Source: Pectobacterium colocasium (GTDB lineage: Bacteria > Pseudomonadota > Gammaproteobacteria > Enterobacterales > Enterobacteriaceae). From it: a DNA stretch of 64,000 bases. A program made the translations under genes and the position numbers. Below are positions 47,674 through 57,446 of this stretch, piece after piece. How positions within the stretch are numbered: the stretch's first letter is position 1; the number at the start of each line of letters is the position of its first letter. The DNA lies in contig NZ_CP084032.1 in NCBI RefSeq assembly GCF_020181655.1, forward strand, positions 3,224,001 through 3,288,000, in the 5' to 3' direction. The notes beneath the pieces are model-generated. The model did not search any database and was not told where the DNA came from. It saw nothing but the letters and a program-made list of their open reading frames with translations.

Positions 47674-48225
47674 TTAGTGTCTAATTGAGAGCTGTGCAAT
47701 AGGCTCGCGGCCGTGTAACGGCAGAACCCGAAGCGCGTCTTGTTCAAGCAAGCCATAGCTCGCGGGGTATCCCCCTTTCGGCAAGCTCACTGAACCGGGG
47801 TTGAAAAAATAATATTCACCGCGTCGCTCAGCAACCGGAATATGGGTATGACCATATACCAGCACATCCCCCGCGCGTAACGGCGGCAGATTATCTGGAT
47901 GATAAAGATGGCCGTGCGTCAGGAAAAGGCGGTTTTGAGGCAGTAGCACATGTTGCCACGGTGTCGTGATCGGAAAGGTCAACAACATCTGATCAACCTC
48001 GCTGTCGCAATTCCCGCGCACGGCGATAATACGTGACGCATAGGCGTTAAGCCGCGTTGCCACCTCTGCGGGTTGATACGTCTCCGGCAGCGGATTACGC
48101 GGACCATGATTGAGAAAATCGCCCAATAAAATAAGCCAGTCGGCATGACTCTGCTCAAAGATCTCCAGCACACGTTCCGTCGCGCTGAGAGAACCGTGTA
48201 TATCGGACGCAAACATCAACTTCAT
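47674..48225 (-). CDS. yfcE: Phosphodiesterase YfcE
   Basis: A 183-residue calcineurin-like phosphodiesterase, matching the length of E. coli YfcE. Metal motifs: FASDIHGS (D-x-H), LLGDFLNHG (G-D), RGNCDSE (G-N-x-D), LTHGH and YGHTHIP (G-H-x-H). Activity on bis-pNPP-type phosphodiesters is known for the E. coli protein; the natural substrate is not. ATG at 48225 has GGAG upstream; the frame runs on upstream but without family match. Minus strand, like yfcD, 123 bp apart. Confidence 0.94.
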   Translation of the reverse strand: MKLMFASDIHGSLSATERVLEIFEQSHADWLILLGDFLNHGPRNPLPETYQPAEVATRLNAYASRIIAVRGNCDSEVDQMLLTFPITTPWQHVLLPQNRLFLTHGHLYHPDNLPPLRAGDVLVYGHTHIPVAERRGEYYFFNPGSVSLPKGGYPASYGLLEQDALRVLPLHGREPIAQLSIRH

Positions 48226-48488
48226 CGTTATCTCCACAATGTTTATCTCAGCTGTGTTTATATTCACAACCTCCCCATCCTTTATCGGAAATAGTCTACC
48301 AAAGTTGACCAGGTGCTTCCGGTAAAGATCGCTCAACGACGTGCGTCATCGCTTATTTTTCACCCGTAGAAGTGGTAGGGTAAGAGCCCGTTCCCCAATA
48401 CGCTATTCTGACAGCGCATCGCACTGTGAAGCGATCAACTGCCATACAGTCCATGATGTTTTTCTGAATTAAAACGGAGATGTGATTC

Positions 48489-49115
48489 ATGATTGACCTG
48501 TATTACGCACCAACCCCTAATGGGCACAAGATCACCCTGTTTCTGGAAGAAGCGAATCTCCCCTACCAACTCCACCGCGTAAATATCAGTAAGGGTGAAC
48601 AGTTCAGACCGGAGTTTCTGGCTATCTCGCCTAACAACAAAATTCCCGCGATTGTCGATACACAGCCCGCGGAAGGTGGCACGCCGATTAGCCTGTTTGA
48701 GTCAGGCGCTATCCTGCTGTATCTGGCGGAAAAACACGGCGTGTTGCTGAACACCTCATTACGTGAGCGTACAGCCACGCTGCAATGGCTGTTCTGGCAG
48801 GTTGCTGGTTTCGGACCGATGCTGGGGCAGAATCATCATTTTAACCACTACGCGCCTCAACCAGTGCCTTACGCCATTGAACGCTATCAACAGGAGACGC
48901 TGCGCCTGTACCGCGTGCTGGATAAACATCTGCAAGACAGCCCTTGGCTAGCGGGAGAACATTACAGCATCGCCGATATCGCGACCTACCCGTGGGTGGT
49001 TTCTTATGCTCGCCAGCGCGTCGACCTTGATGATTATCCGGCGGTAAAAGCGTGGTATACACGCATTAGCGAGCGCCCGGCAACGCAGCGAGCCTATCAG
49101 CTCGCCGAGCAATAA
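48489..49115 (+). CDS. yfcG: Glutathione S-transferase-like disulfide-bond oxidoreductase YfcG
   Basis: A 208-residue GST-fold protein, near-identical in pattern to E. coli YfcG, a glutathione-dependent disulfide reductase of the nu class. Visible: IDLYYAPTPNGHKITLFLEE with the active-site Thr/Asn region, SPNNKIPAIVD and LFESGAILLYLAEKHG in the N-terminal thioredoxin-like domain, and GQNHHFNHYAP and YSIADIATYPWV in the helical domain. ATG 48489 with ACGGAGATGTG upstream. First of three plus-strand genes with folX and yfcH. Confidence 0.94.
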   Translation: MIDLYYAPTPNGHKITLFLEEANLPYQLHRVNISKGEQFRPEFLAISPNNKIPAIVDTQPAEGGTPISLFESGAILLYLAEKHGVLLNTSLRERTATLQWLFWQVAGFGPMLGQNHHFNHYAPQPVPYAIERYQQETLRLYRVLDKHLQDSPWLAGEHYSIADIATYPWVVSYARQRVDLDDYPAVKAWYTRISERPATQRAYQLAEQ

Positions 49116-49239
49116 AATTCTGGCATCATCTCGTTCGGCCTTTAGGTATCTTCTGCTATGGTAATCAACATATTGTCGTTAACGATACCCCTGAGGCTGC
49201 GGTTTAGCCGCAGTCACAGAAGCAACCGAGGGCCGAGCA

Positions 49240-49611
49240 ATGCCACATCACTATTCTGACGCCATTATTCGTATAAAAAATCTGCGGCTGCGCACCTTCA
49301 TCGGCATCAACGATGAAGAAATCACGAATAAGCAGGATGTGATCATCAACGTTGTGATTCACTACCCAGCAGAGCAGGCGCGCAACAGCGAGAATATCGC
49401 AGATGCGCTGAACTACCGCACCATCACCAAAAGCATTATCCGCCACGTCGAAGATAACCGCTTCGCGTTGCTGGAAAAATTAACGCAGGATGTGCTCAAC
49501 ATCGCCAGCGAGCATGAATGGATAACCTATGCTGAAGTAGAAGTCGATAAACCGTTTGCCTTGCGATACGCCGATTCGGTTTCTATGACCCTGCGTTATC
49601 ACAAGGCATAA
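49240..49611 (+). CDS. folX: Dihydroneopterin triphosphate 2'-epimerase
   Basis: A 123-residue protein of the FolB/FolX tunnelling fold. Motifs [29 protein letters not shown] and [19 protein letters not shown] are family-typical. E. coli FolX epimerises dihydroneopterin triphosphate at C2', and FolX is linked to tetrahydromonapterin synthesis. The start at 49240 follows CGAGGGCCGAGCA. yfcH lies 17 bp downstream; a small CTGCGG/CCGCAG hairpin sits just upstream at about 49197-49213. Confidence 0.94.
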   Translation: MPHHYSDAIIRIKNLRLRTFIGINDEEITNKQDVIINVVIHYPAEQARNSENIADALNYRTITKSIIRHVEDNRFALLEKLTQDVLNIASEHEWITYAEVEVDKPFALRYADSVSMTLRYHKA

Positions 49612-49628
49612 ATATATGGGAGCGCGCA

Positions 49629-50534
49629 ATGCAACTACTCATAACAGGCGGAACCGGCCTTATTGGCCGCCATCTTATCCAACGATTACAGCTGCTTTCC
49701 CATCACATTACGGTACTGACACGCGATCCTGAGCGCGCCCGAGGTATTCTCGGTAATCAGGTAGAATACTGGTCAACGCTGAGTAATATCACTTCACTGA
49801 ATGACTTTGATGGCGTCATCAATCTGGCCGGCGAACCTATCGCCGATAAACGGTGGACGCCACAGCAAAAACAACTGTTGGCAAAGAGTCGCTGGAACAT
49901 CACCGAGCAGCTTGCTGCGTTAATAAAAGCCAGCAGCGAGCCGCCAGCCGTTTTTATCTCAGGTTCTGCTGTCGGGTATTATGGCGATCAGGGGGAAGCG
50001 CTGGTTACGGAGAATGAATCTCCCGTTGATGAATTCACCCATCACCTGTGCGCCCGCTGGGAAGCGCTGGCGCAGTCCGCCGAAAGCGATAAAACCCGCG
50101 TCTGCCTGCTGCGTACGGGTATTGTTCTTGCGGCACAGGGCGGTGCACTGGCAAAAATGCTGCCGCTTTTTCGTCTCGGGCTTGGCGGACCGATGGGTTC
50201 TGGCAAGCAATATATGCCGTGGATTCATATTGATGACATGATTAACGGTATTATTTATCTGCTGGATCAGCCGATATTGAGCGGCCCCTTCAACATGGTT
50301 GCACCCTATCCGGTTCATAATGAACAATTTTCCGCCACGCTGGCACACGTCCTGGATCGCCCCGGTTTTCTACGAGCGCCCGCTTTTGCGATCAAATTAC
50401 TGATGGGAGAAGCCTCAACGCTGGTGCTGGGCGGACAACGAGCCCTTCCACAGCGGCTAGAAGCTGCGGGCTTTGGTTTCCGCTTCTTTGAGCTGGAAGA
50501 AGCCCTACAGGACGTCATCAAGAAACCGAGCTGA
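49629..50534 (+). CDS. yfcH: YfcH, epimerase/SDR family protein (TIGR01777 type)
   Basis: A 301-residue extended SDR. The N-terminal loop [16 protein letters not shown] binds the dinucleotide; [16 protein letters not shown] and [13 protein letters not shown] (with the SDR tyrosine) are characteristic, and the C-terminal extension with [18 protein letters not shown] is of the DUF1731 type. Function not established. It follows folX by 17 bp. The stop is followed by the repeat-bearing region before hisP, with which it converges. Confidence 0.93.
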   Translation: MQLLITGGTGLIGRHLIQRLQLLSHHITVLTRDPERARGILGNQVEYWSTLSNITSLNDFDGVINLAGEPIADKRWTPQQKQLLAKSRWNITEQLAALIKASSEPPAVFISGSAVGYYGDQGEALVTENESPVDEFTHHLCARWEALAQSAESDKTRVCLLRTGIVLAAQGGALAKMLPLFRLGLGGPMGSGKQYMPWIHIDDMINGIIYLLDQPILSGPFNMVAPYPVHNEQFSATLAHVLDRPGFLRAPAFAIKLLMGEASTLVLGGQRALPQRLEAAGFGFRFFELEEALQDVIKKPS

Positions 50535-50947
50535 AGTTTGATAAAATGCCCAAATATTCTGCACTTCTGGCGTAAAATTGTGCAGAGGTGGGCATGACCG
50601 CCGGGGGAGCCGCATGGATGCGGCAAAAGGCAGTGCCGCGTCGGACAAAAACGTCAGAGACGTTTTTGAACAGCACTTGTGCTGGCCCGAAGGGCGAGCC
50701 CCGTTAATGGGGCGAGTAAACGCGTCACTGGCGGTCCGAATAGCGGTCAGGAACGCCGAAGGCACCGCGCAGCGGCACAATTCTCGCCCAAAAGCCAGTG
50801 GTCAAGGAGCAGCGGCAACTGAGCGCTCCTTGTCGGGCGTGTAGATAAAGTATAAAAATGCTCGGTGGTTAAAACGCACGAAACTTTTACACTATCCGAC
50901 ATAGAATGGTGAAAAGGCTAGAGGCTGATAACCATCAGCCCCAAAAC
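50535..50947. other. yfcH-hisP intergenic region with repeat-derived sequence
   Basis: About 410 bp with many short inverted repeats and GC-rich tracts. It contains dispersed repeat copy 2 (50647-50716). A plus-strand frame at 50614-50844 (ATG with GGGGGAG upstream, 76 codons, starting MDAAKGSAASDKNVRD) is likely repeat-derived and not a conserved protein gene; I give it low weight. Confidence 0.45.
50647..50716 (+). repeat. Dispersed structured repeat, copy 2
   Basis: AAAAACGTC-AGA-GACGTTTTT is a perfect 9-bp inverted pair (50647-50667), followed by CACTTGTGCTGGCCCGAAGGG and the hairpin CCCC-GTTAAT-GGGG (50699-50712). The order and sequence match the copy at 19677-19745. Confidence 0.55.
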
Positions 50948-51721
50948 CTACTTCAACGCACCAGACAAAAACTGCTGCAAACGCGCGCTTTTCGGGCTGC
51001 CAAACAGTTGATCCGGTGACCCTTCTTCTTCGATCACGCCCTGATGTAGGAAGATAACGTGGCTGGAAACATGGCGGGCAAACTCCATTTCATGCGTCAC
51101 CACGACCATCGTTTTCCCTTCCTCCGCGAGCTGCTGCATGATGCGCAACACCTCACCGACCAGTTCGGGATCGAGTGCCGATGTCGGCTCATCAAATAAT
51201 AACACCTCCGGTTCCATCGCCAGCGCCCGCGCAATCGACACGCGCTGCTGCTGACCACCAGAGAGATCCGACGGGTATTTCTGTTGGGCAGAATCGGTGA
51301 TCCCAACTTTGTTCAAATAGAACACCGCCCGCTCGCGCGCTTCCGCTTTGCTAAGTCCTAATACCTGAATCGGCGCCTCCATCACATTCTCCAACGCCGT
51401 CATGAAGCTCCACAGGTTGAAGTGCTGAAACACCATCGTCAGACGCGTCCGCAGCATCTGAAGCTGTTTTTTATCAAACACTTTCAGCTGCCCGTCCGTA
51501 TCTCGCACCATGCGAATTTCCTGATCGCTGACGTAAATCGCCCCTTCGCAGGGTTTTTCCAGAAAATTAATGCAGCGCAGTAAGGTACTTTTTCCTGAAC
51601 CGGATGAGCCAATAATTGAAATAACGTCACCCGCTTTCGCCTGTAATGAGATCCCTTTAAGCACCTCATGTTGGCCATAGCGTTTACGCAGTTCCGTCAC
51701 CATCAGTTTGTTATTCGACAT
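50948..51721 (-). CDS. hisP: Histidine/polar amino acid ABC transporter ATPase
   Basis: A 257-residue ABC ATPase, as E. coli/Salmonella HisP. Walker [10 protein letters not shown] (about residues 38-46), Q-loop VFQHFNLW, signature LSGGQQQRV, Walker [14 protein letters not shown] and H-loop VVTHEMEFA are all intact. It energises import by the HisQM channel of substrate delivered by HisJ. Last gene of hisJQMP, 14 bp after hisM. Confidence 0.97.
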   Translation of the reverse strand: MSNNKLMVTELRKRYGQHEVLKGISLQAKAGDVISIIGSSGSGKSTLLRCINFLEKPCEGAIYVSDQEIRMVRDTDGQLKVFDKKQLQMLRTRLTMVFQHFNLWSFMTALENVMEAPIQVLGLSKAEARERAVFYLNKVGITDSAQQKYPSDLSGGQQQRVSIARALAMEPEVLLFDEPTSALDPELVGEVLRIMQQLAEEGKTMVVVTHEMEFARHVSSHVIFLHQGVIEEEGSPDQLFGSPKSARLQQFLSGALK

Positions 51722-51735
51722 ATTTTTCCCTGCGT

Positions 51736-52452
51736 TTAATGAGATGAACGGGTATAAAGATGACGTAACCAGCGCCGTTCCGCCCTTCTGAACAGCCCGA
51801 TTAATACAAATGAAATCGCCAGATAGATAACCGCAGCAATACCAAATGCATAAAACGGCTGGTAGGTTGCGGCGTTGATATCGCGGGCAATCTTCAGAAT
51901 ATCCGGTACGGTCACGGTAAAGGCCAGCGCCGTCGAATGCAGCATCAGAATCACTTCGTTGCTGTATGCAGGCAGCGCGATACGTAGCGCCCCCGGCAAA
52001 ATAATGCAGCGATATTGCTTAAAGCGGGAAAAGCCGTATGCTCTGGCCGCTTCAATTTCCCCATGCGGCACCGCGCGGATTGCGCCCGCAAAAATCTCTG
52101 TCGTGTACGCACAGGTATTCAGCGCCAGCGCCAAAATGGCACAGTTTAGCCCGCTGCGAAAAAAGGCATTCAGCAGGTCAGTACCGCGCACAATCTCCAG
52201 GCTATACACGCCGGAATAGAACACCAAAAGCTGCACGTAGAGCGGCGTGCCGCGGAACACATAGGTGAATAACCAAACCGGAAAGCTGAACCGGCGTCGC
52301 GGTGACACACGAGCGATCGCCAGCGGCAACGCCATCAGCCCACCGATGATCACCGAAGAAATGAGCAGCCAGAGCGTCATCGCCAGCCCGGTCAGACGGT
52401 AACCATCGCTCCACAGTAGCGGCTGCCAATATTGTTGCAGGATCTCACTCAT
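51736..52452 (-). CDS. hisM: Histidine/polar amino acid ABC transporter permease HisM
   Basis: A 238-residue permease with about five helices. The EAA loop is visible as [20 protein letters not shown] (about residues 138-157), the contact site for HisP. N-terminal [13 protein letters not shown] is typical of HisM/GlnP-type permeases. The start overlaps the end of hisQ by eight bases. Confidence 0.96.
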   Translation of the reverse strand: MSEILQQYWQPLLWSDGYRLTGLAMTLWLLISSVIIGGLMALPLAIARVSPRRRFSFPVWLFTYVFRGTPLYVQLLVFYSGVYSLEIVRGTDLLNAFFRSGLNCAILALALNTCAYTTEIFAGAIRAVPHGEIEAARAYGFSRFKQYRCIILPGALRIALPAYSNEVILMLHSTALAFTVTVPDILKIARDINAATYQPFYAFGIAAVIYLAISFVLIGLFRRAERRWLRHLYTRSSH

Positions 52453-53134
52453 AGTTTACTTTCTTGACTCCCTGCGAATAGTGCCTTTCCAGCCACCACA
52501 ACACGCCGTTAGAAACGGTGGTAAAAATCAGGTACATCGCCCCGGCAACCAGCGCAAAATAAAACGGTTCATGTGCACCCTTGCCCGCCAGTTGCGTCGC
52601 CTTAATCACGTCATTCAGGCCAAGCAGTGACACCAGCGCCGTTGCTTTCAGGATCACCTGCCAGTTATTGCCAATACCCGGTAGCGCGAAGCGCATCATG
52701 GAAGGAAACAGAATGCGACGAAACACCTTTATGGGAGAAAAACCGAACGCCACCGCCGCTTCGATTTGTCCACGCGGCACGGCAAGATAGGCACCGCGAA
52801 AGGTTTCAGTGAAATACGCGCCGTAAATAAAGCCCAGCGTAATAATCCCGGCGGTCAAAGGATCGATGTCAATCTGCGCCATCCCCATCGACTCCGTCAT
52901 GCCGTTTAAGACGATTTGCAGGCCATAGAAAATCAGCAACATCAGCACCAGGTCGGGAATGCCACGAATCAGCGTGGTATAGCAGGAAAAACACCCCGCC
53001 AGCAAACGGTTGGAAGACAGCTTCGCCGATGCGCCAATCAGGCCGATAACCAGCGCCAACAATAGCGAACTGGCTGCCAGCTCCAGCGTCATGATGGCGC
53101 CATCCAGAATTAGCTGGGAATAGCCATAGAGCAT
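52445..53134 (-). CDS. hisQ: Histidine/polar amino acid ABC transporter permease HisQ
   Basis: A 229-residue permease with about five helices, partner of HisM. The EAA loop reads GQIEAAVAFGFSPIKVFRRI (about residues 133-152), and TTLIRGIPDLVLMLLIF lies earlier. The ATG at 53134 is used; a TTG one codon upstream is not preferred. It follows hisJ after a 183-bp gap carrying a hairpin and short tandem repeats. In Salmonella this position also holds REP structures that reduce hisQMP relative to hisJ. Confidence 0.95.
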   Translation of the reverse strand: MLYGYSQLILDGAIMTLELAASSLLLALVIGLIGASAKLSSNRLLAGCFSCYTTLIRGIPDLVLMLLIFYGLQIVLNGMTESMGMAQIDIDPLTAGIITLGFIYGAYFTETFRGAYLAVPRGQIEAAVAFGFSPIKVFRRILFPSMMRFALPGIGNNWQVILKATALVSLLGLNDVIKATQLAGKGAHEPFYFALVAGAMYLIFTTVSNGVLWWLERHYSQGVKKVNYE

Positions 53135-53188
53135 CAATGATATCCGTTGAAATAGCGTTTAATGGCACGGTGCGTCATCATCAGGAAC

Positions 53189-53217
53189 ACGGTACGGGAG
53201 GAACGATCCCGTGCCGT
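53189..53217 (-). repeat. REP-like hairpin between hisJ and hisQ
   Basis: ACGGTACGGGA (53189-53199) and TCCCGTGCCGT (53207-53217) pair along 11 positions with one G:T-type mismatch. The position after hisJ and before hisQ is where such structures stabilise the hisJ message in related bacteria. Confidence 0.55.
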
Positions 53218-53244
53218 ATTACCCTGCGATCCCGCTACACACTA

Positions 53245-53297
53245 TCTACTGTAATAAAGAATCTACTGTGATAAAGAAATATGTACCGTGATAACGA
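53245..53297. repeat. Three short tandem repeats after hisJ
   Basis: TCTACTGTAATAAAGAA, TCTACTGTGATAAAGAA and the diverged ATGTACCGTGATAACGA follow one another (53245-53261, 53262-53278, 53281-53297) just after the hisJ stop. Confidence 0.5.
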
Positions 53298-53317
53298 TAT
53301 GCATCGTTGTGACGACA

Positions 53318-54097
53318 TTAGCCGCCGTAAACGTCAAAATCGAAGTATTTTTTCGCGAAGGTATCGTAGGTACCGTCTTTACGCATCTCTTCAAAAGCCT
53401 TATCCAGCGCGGCTTTCAGCTCGGTATCCGCTTTACGTAAGCCCATCCCCGTCCCTACACCGAAGAATTTGTCATCTTTTACCGCCGGGCCAGCAAATGC
53501 GTAGTCTTTACCCATATCGAGCTTCAGGAAACCTTCGCTTCCCGCCACTTCATCCTGAAAAGCAGCATCGATGCGGCCTGCGGTCAGGTCTGCGTAAATC
53601 AGATCCTGGTTTTGGTAAGCTACCACGTCAACGCCTTTTGGCTGCCAGTTTGCGTTGGCAAATGCCTCCTGCGTCGATGCCTGCAACACACCAACACGCT
53701 TGCCGCCCAGAGAGGCCAGCGTCGGCTCGATGCTCGCGCCCTTCTTCGCAATCAGACGCGCGTTAGCTGCATACAGCTTCTCGGTGAAAGCAATTTCCTG
53801 CTGGCGTTTTTCAGTGATGGACAGGGAAGAGATGATGGCATCAATTTTTTTAGCTTTAAGAGAAGGAATTAATGCGTCAAAGTCACTTTCCACAAACGTA
53901 CAGTTAGCCTGAATGCGTTTGCACAGCTCTTTCGCCAGATCGATATCAAACCCAACCAGTTCGCCGCTGGCGTTTTTGGATTCAAAGGGAGCATAGGTCG
54001 GATCGGTGCCAATTTTAATATTCTTAGGAATCTCCGCCATCGCGCTGCCCGCAGCCAGAATGAGCGCCAACGGCAAAACTTTGATCAGTTTCTTCAT
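53318..54097 (-). CDS. hisJ: Periplasmic histidine/lysine-arginine-ornithine binding protein
   Basis: A 259-residue solute-binding protein with a signal peptide ([20 protein letters not shown], cleaved after AMA). The SBP_bac_3 fold shows [27 protein letters not shown] and the amino-acid-binding acidic residue in [14 protein letters not shown]. It captures histidine and probably lysine, arginine or ornithine. E. coli has both argT and hisJ before hisQMP; here one gene occupies the place, so it could equally be called ArgT. Upstream lie a sigma54-type promoter and two NtrC-like sites. Confidence 0.93.
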   Translation of the reverse strand: MKKLIKVLPLALILAAGSAMAEIPKNIKIGTDPTYAPFESKNASGELVGFDIDLAKELCKRIQANCTFVESDFDALIPSLKAKKIDAIISSLSITEKRQQEIAFTEKLYAANARLIAKKGASIEPTLASLGGKRVGVLQASTQEAFANANWQPKGVDVVAYQNQDLIYADLTAGRIDAAFQDEVAGSEGFLKLDMGKDYAFAGPAVKDDKFFGVGTGMGLRKADTELKAALDKAFEEMRKDGTYDTFAKKYFDFDVYGG

Positions 54098-54221
54098 ATT
54101 GCTACCCTTATCATGAGTGATTAATGTGTCGTCAATGTCGGAACAGATATCGATTTATTGCTTTAAAAATGAACGAGATGAAGGCTATTTGTTTTCTAAC
54201 GCCGACTATTACCTTTTTCGT

Positions 54222-54237
54222 AGCAGTTTTCATGCCA
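54222..54237 (-). promoter_or_regulatory. Sigma54 promoter of hisJQMP
   Basis: On the minus strand TGGCATG-N4-CTGCT fits the -24/-12 consensus TGGCACG-N4-TTGCW with the invariant GG and GC at the correct spacing (TGGCATG = 54231-54237, CTGCT = 54222-54226). Initiation would be near 54210, giving a leader of about 115 nt before hisJ. Confidence 0.65.
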
Positions 54238-54385
54238 CAATGAACGCAAGGACATTGTAAATGTCCGGTGGAAAACACATGCGAGAAAAAATGAATAACC
54301 AATTGATTATTAAATATTTTCATCACAACCTTTTGGTGCACAATAATAAGAATAGATAAGATTGCCATGAATACAAAAACCCAAT

Positions 54386-54402
54386 TGCACCATTTAAGTG
54401 CT
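54386..54402 (-). promoter_or_regulatory. NtrC site 1 of hisJ
   Basis: TGCACCATTTAAGTGCT carries a perfect left half (TGCACCA) of the NtrC consensus TGCACCA-N3-TGGTGCA and a diverged right half. It lies about 180 bp upstream of the sigma54 start, a normal enhancer distance. Confidence 0.5.
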
Positions 54403-54406
54403 TTCA

Positions 54407-54423
54407 TGCGCAAAATTAGTGCA
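54407..54423 (-). promoter_or_regulatory. NtrC site 2 of hisJ
   Basis: TGCGCAAAATTAGTGCA matches 11 of the 14 specified NtrC consensus positions. Its centre is 21 bp from that of site 1, two helical turns, as in paired NtrC enhancers. Confidence 0.55.
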
Positions 54424-54447
54424 ATGTGATAAAAAGGCACGAAAAAA

Positions 54448-54469
54448 GGGCAGTAACGTGTTACTGCCC
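54448..54469 (-). terminator. Rho-independent terminator of ubiX
   Basis: GGGCAGTAAC (54448-54457) pairs with GTTACTGCCC (54460-54469); on the minus strand a run of six T follows. It lies 38 nt after the ubiX stop. Confidence 0.9.
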
Positions 54470-54506
54470 GGTGAGAAAAAAATATCAGATGTCCGCGTCT
54501 ACCCTG

Positions 54507-55079
54507 CTACGACGCCCCCTGCCAGCGGATAAAGAGATCTTTCGGCAGTTCGATATCAAACTGGTCAAGAATACGATTCACCGTCTGATCGACAATGTCC
54601 TGCACACTTTCTGGGCGATGATAGAACGCAGGCACAGGCGGCATGATTATCGCGCCCAGCTCAACGGCCGTCGTCATCAGCCTTAAATGCCCTAAATGCA
54701 GCGGCGTTTCACGAACCCCTAGCACTAAAGGACGACGCTCCTTCAGCACCACGTCGGCCGCACGGGTTAATAAGTTATCGCTGTAGCTGTGCACAATGCC
54801 GGACAGGGTTTTTATCGAACAAGGCAAAATCACCATTCCCGCCGTTTTAAACGACCCCGAAGAGACGCTAGCAGCGATATCACGCGTATCATGCACCACA
54901 TCAGCCAGCGCCTGCACATCACGCAGGCTAAAATCGGTTTCTAACGCTAGCGTTTGCCGGGCGGCCTGACTCATGATCAAATGTGTTTCGATATCTTCCA
55001 GCGTCTGTAAAACCTGTAGCAACCGGACGCCGTAAATAACGCCGCTGGCGCCGGAAATCCCTACAATGAGTCGCTTCAT
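54507..55079 (-). CDS. ubiX: Flavin prenyltransferase UbiX
   Basis: A 190-residue UbiX that attaches a dimethylallyl group to FMN to make the prenyl-FMN cofactor of the UbiD decarboxylase in ubiquinone synthesis. The FMN-binding GISGASGVIYGVRLL lies at the N-terminus; KERRPLVLGVRETPLHLGHL and MPPVPAFYHRPES are other family blocks. ATG at 55079 is chosen for the match to E. coli; the frame continues upstream without family similarity. Downstream of purF, as in E. coli. Confidence 0.96.
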   Translation of the reverse strand: MKRLIVGISGASGVIYGVRLLQVLQTLEDIETHLIMSQAARQTLALETDFSLRDVQALADVVHDTRDIAASVSSGSFKTAGMVILPCSIKTLSGIVHSYSDNLLTRAADVVLKERRPLVLGVRETPLHLGHLRLMTTAVELGAIIMPPVPAFYHRPESVQDIVDQTVNRILDQFDIELPKDLFIRWQGAS

Positions 55080-55255
55080 TCGTACTGCCTCTGGCTGACC
55101 GCGTAAGCAAAAACGCGGAAAAATCATCTGCGCAAACTTTGCCGCATTGACTGGCGATAAGCAAGGGGAAGCGCCGAAGCGATGTTTTTATATACAATGC
55201 TGTTTTTTACAGACAACGGTTTTCTCTATGCAACAGTTTTTTCTATATACAATAA

Positions 55256-55290
55256 AAAGGGGAAGACACTTTCGCGCCTTCCCCCTTTGA
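55256..55290 (-). terminator. Rho-independent terminator of purF
   Basis: GGGGAAG (55259-55265) and CTTCCCC (55278-55284) form a stem extended by A/T pairs; on the minus strand TTTTTATTG follows. It lies about 30 nt after the purF stop. Confidence 0.85.
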
Positions 55291-55315
55291 TGAAGCCTTG
55301 ACGTGCAGTTAGCCG

Positions 55316-56833
55316 TTAGCCTTCGTTGTGCAATTCCAGATCTTCGACTTCATTCTGGCTACGTAACGCTTTGGCGTCGTCGTTGCGCAAGACTTCCAGA
55401 TAATCCAGATAGCCTTGATCGACATCCTTCGTCACGTAAATTCCGTTGAACACCGAGCATTCAAACTGAGCAATATCCGGGTTATCTTCGCGCGCCGCCT
55501 CGATCAGATCGTCGAGATCCTGGAAAATAAGTGCATCAGCGCCAATAATCTTACAGATTTCATCCACTTCACGACCGTGAGCAATCAGCTCATTCACGCT
55601 CGGCATGTCGATGCCATATACGTTAGGGAAGCGAATTTCCGGTGCCGCCGAGGCCAGATAAACACGTTTGGCTCCCGCTTCACGCGCCATCTCCACAATT
55701 TGCTCCGACGTGGTACCGCGCACGATGGAATCATCCACCAGCAGCACGTTTTTATCACGGAATTCGGCACGGTTAGCGTTCAGTTTACGGCGCACTGATT
55801 TCTTACGCGCCTGCTGCCCCGGCATGATAAAGGTACGGCCAACGTAGCGGTTTTTCACAAATCCCTGACGGTACGGCTTGTTGATAATACGCGCGATTTC
55901 CAGCGCGATATCACAAGAGGTCTCAGGAATCGGGATCACGACATCAATATCGAGATCTTCCCACTGACGTGCAATCTTTTCACCCAGTTTCTGGCCCATG
56001 CGAACGCGTGCGCTGTAGACCGAGATTTTATCGATGAAAGAGTCCGGGCGAGCGAAGTAAACATATTCGAACAGACACGGGTTGCTCTTTGGATTTTCTG
56101 CACACTGGCGGGTAAACAGCTGCCCTTTTTCCGTAATGTAGATCGCTTCTCCCGGCGCCACATCGCGTAAAAATTCAAAGCCCAGCGTATCCAGCGCGAC
56201 GCTTTCCGACGCCACCATATATTCGCTGCGGCCATCTTCCAGATCGCGCTTACCAATCACCAGCGGACGAATCCCGTTAGGATCGCGGAAAGCCACCATA
56301 CCGTGACCGATAATCATGCCGACACAGGCATAGGCACCGCGAATTTGCTGGTGCGTCGCGGCAACGGCCGCAAAAATATTATCGGCTTCCAGTGGGTAAT
56401 GTTGGAAACGGTCCAACTCTCTGGCAAAAATATTCAGTAGAATTTCAGAATCAGACGTGGTGTTAACGTGACGGCGCTCCTGCTCGAACAGCTTTTTACG
56501 CAGCTCGTGGGCGTTAGTCAGGTTACCGTTGTGAGCCAACGTGATACCGAAAGGAGAGTTAACATAGAAAGGCTGTGCTTCCGAGGCGCTGGAACTGCCC
56601 GCGGTTGGATAACGCACGTGACCAAGCCCCATGTTTCCCTGTAAGCGTTGCATGTGCCGCGCTTCAAACACATCTTTCACCAGGCCATTGGCCTTACGCA
56701 GGCGAAAACAATTAAAGGCATCGATGGTTACAATACCCGCTGCATCCTGCCCACGGTGTTGCAACACCGTTAACGCGTCATAAATCGACTGGTTGACCGG
56801 TGTAAAACCGGCGATACCGACAATACCGCACAT
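55316..56833 (-). CDS. purF: Amidophosphoribosyltransferase
   Basis: A 505-residue first enzyme of purine synthesis, which makes phosphoribosylamine from PRPP and glutamine. The N-terminal glutaminase begins [13 protein letters not shown] directly after Met, leaving Cys as the nucleophile, and includes [13 protein letters not shown]. The PRPP site is [18 protein letters not shown] (about residues 361-378). It follows cvpA by 21 bp; the PurR site before cvpA should regulate both. Confidence 0.98.
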   Translation of the reverse strand: MCGIVGIAGFTPVNQSIYDALTVLQHRGQDAAGIVTIDAFNCFRLRKANGLVKDVFEARHMQRLQGNMGLGHVRYPTAGSSSASEAQPFYVNSPFGITLAHNGNLTNAHELRKKLFEQERRHVNTTSDSEILLNIFARELDRFQHYPLEADNIFAAVAATHQQIRGAYACVGMIIGHGMVAFRDPNGIRPLVIGKRDLEDGRSEYMVASESVALDTLGFEFLRDVAPGEAIYITEKGQLFTRQCAENPKSNPCLFEYVYFARPDSFIDKISVYSARVRMGQKLGEKIARQWEDLDIDVVIPIPETSCDIALEIARIINKPYRQGFVKNRYVGRTFIMPGQQARKKSVRRKLNANRAEFRDKNVLLVDDSIVRGTTSEQIVEMAREAGAKRVYLASAAPEIRFPNVYGIDMPSVNELIAHGREVDEICKIIGADALIFQDLDDLIEAAREDNPDIAQFECSVFNGIYVTKDVDQGYLDYLEVLRNDDAKALRSQNEVEDLELHNEG

Positions 56834-56854
56834 GGTGTCTTTTCCTCATCAGCG

Positions 56855-57355
56855 CTACCGCAGCGGTAAATGCTGCGGCAAGAAACTTGACGTGCTTTGC
56901 AGATAGTCAAAAAACCACCTGATAATATAACTGAACTGCGGGATTAACTGGGACTGCTTCCAGTCATCACTTTGTGAAAAACCGGTGAAAGTATCCAGAA
57001 AGAATAGCAGTGCGGAAACGATCAGCACCCCGCGCAGCGCACCAAAACAGATGCCCAGAACGCGATCGGTGCCGGATAATCCGGTACGTTCAACCAGCGA
57101 ACTAATCGCATAGTTGACGATAGCCCCCACAATCAACGTTGCAATAAACAGAATGGCAATCGCAATACCATTACGCACCAGCTCATCATCAAAACGGGTG
57201 AAGTAGACCGCGAGGTAAGCGTAGTAATGGCTGGCGACAAAAAAAGCACATCCCCAGGTCACTAACGACAGCGCTTCACGAACAAACCCCCGGATCAGGC
57301 TAACCAAAGCCGAAAATCCGATGATGCCAATAATGACGTAATCAACCCAAACCAT
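56855..57355 (-). CDS. cvpA: Colicin V production protein CvpA
   Basis: A 166-residue inner-membrane protein with four predicted helices; [21 protein letters not shown] at the N-terminus and [23 protein letters not shown] in the middle are family-typical. CvpA is required for colicin V production and in other enterobacteria for bile-salt tolerance. Cotranscribed with purF as in E. coli. Confidence 0.95.
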   Translation of the reverse strand: MVWVDYVIIGIIGFSALVSLIRGFVREALSLVTWGCAFFVASHYYAYLAVYFTRFDDELVRNGIAIAILFIATLIVGAIVNYAISSLVERTGLSGTDRVLGICFGALRGVLIVSALLFFLDTFTGFSQSDDWKQSQLIPQFSYIIRWFFDYLQSTSSFLPQHLPLR

Positions 57356-57430
57356 GAACTATCCTAATAATGAACGATGCTACCGATAAGCCGCTACGTC
57401 ATCCTGTTCGCGGCGCATTCTAACAGAAAA

Positions 57431-57446
57431 AGAAAACGTTTGCGTA
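57431..57446 (-). promoter_or_regulatory. PurR operator before cvpA-purF
   Basis: On the minus strand the sequence reads TACGCAAACGTTTTCT, which fits the PurR consensus A-N-GCAA-N-CG-N-TT-N-C-N-T including the central CG. It lies about 75-90 nt upstream of the cvpA start, as in E. coli where PurR represses this operon. Confidence 0.88.

Noticed and set aside
54132..54440. Minus-strand 102-codon hydrophobic frame upstream of hisJ
   Set aside because: It covers the sigma54 promoter and the NtrC sites, has no ribosome site and resembles nothing known; better explained as regulatory DNA.
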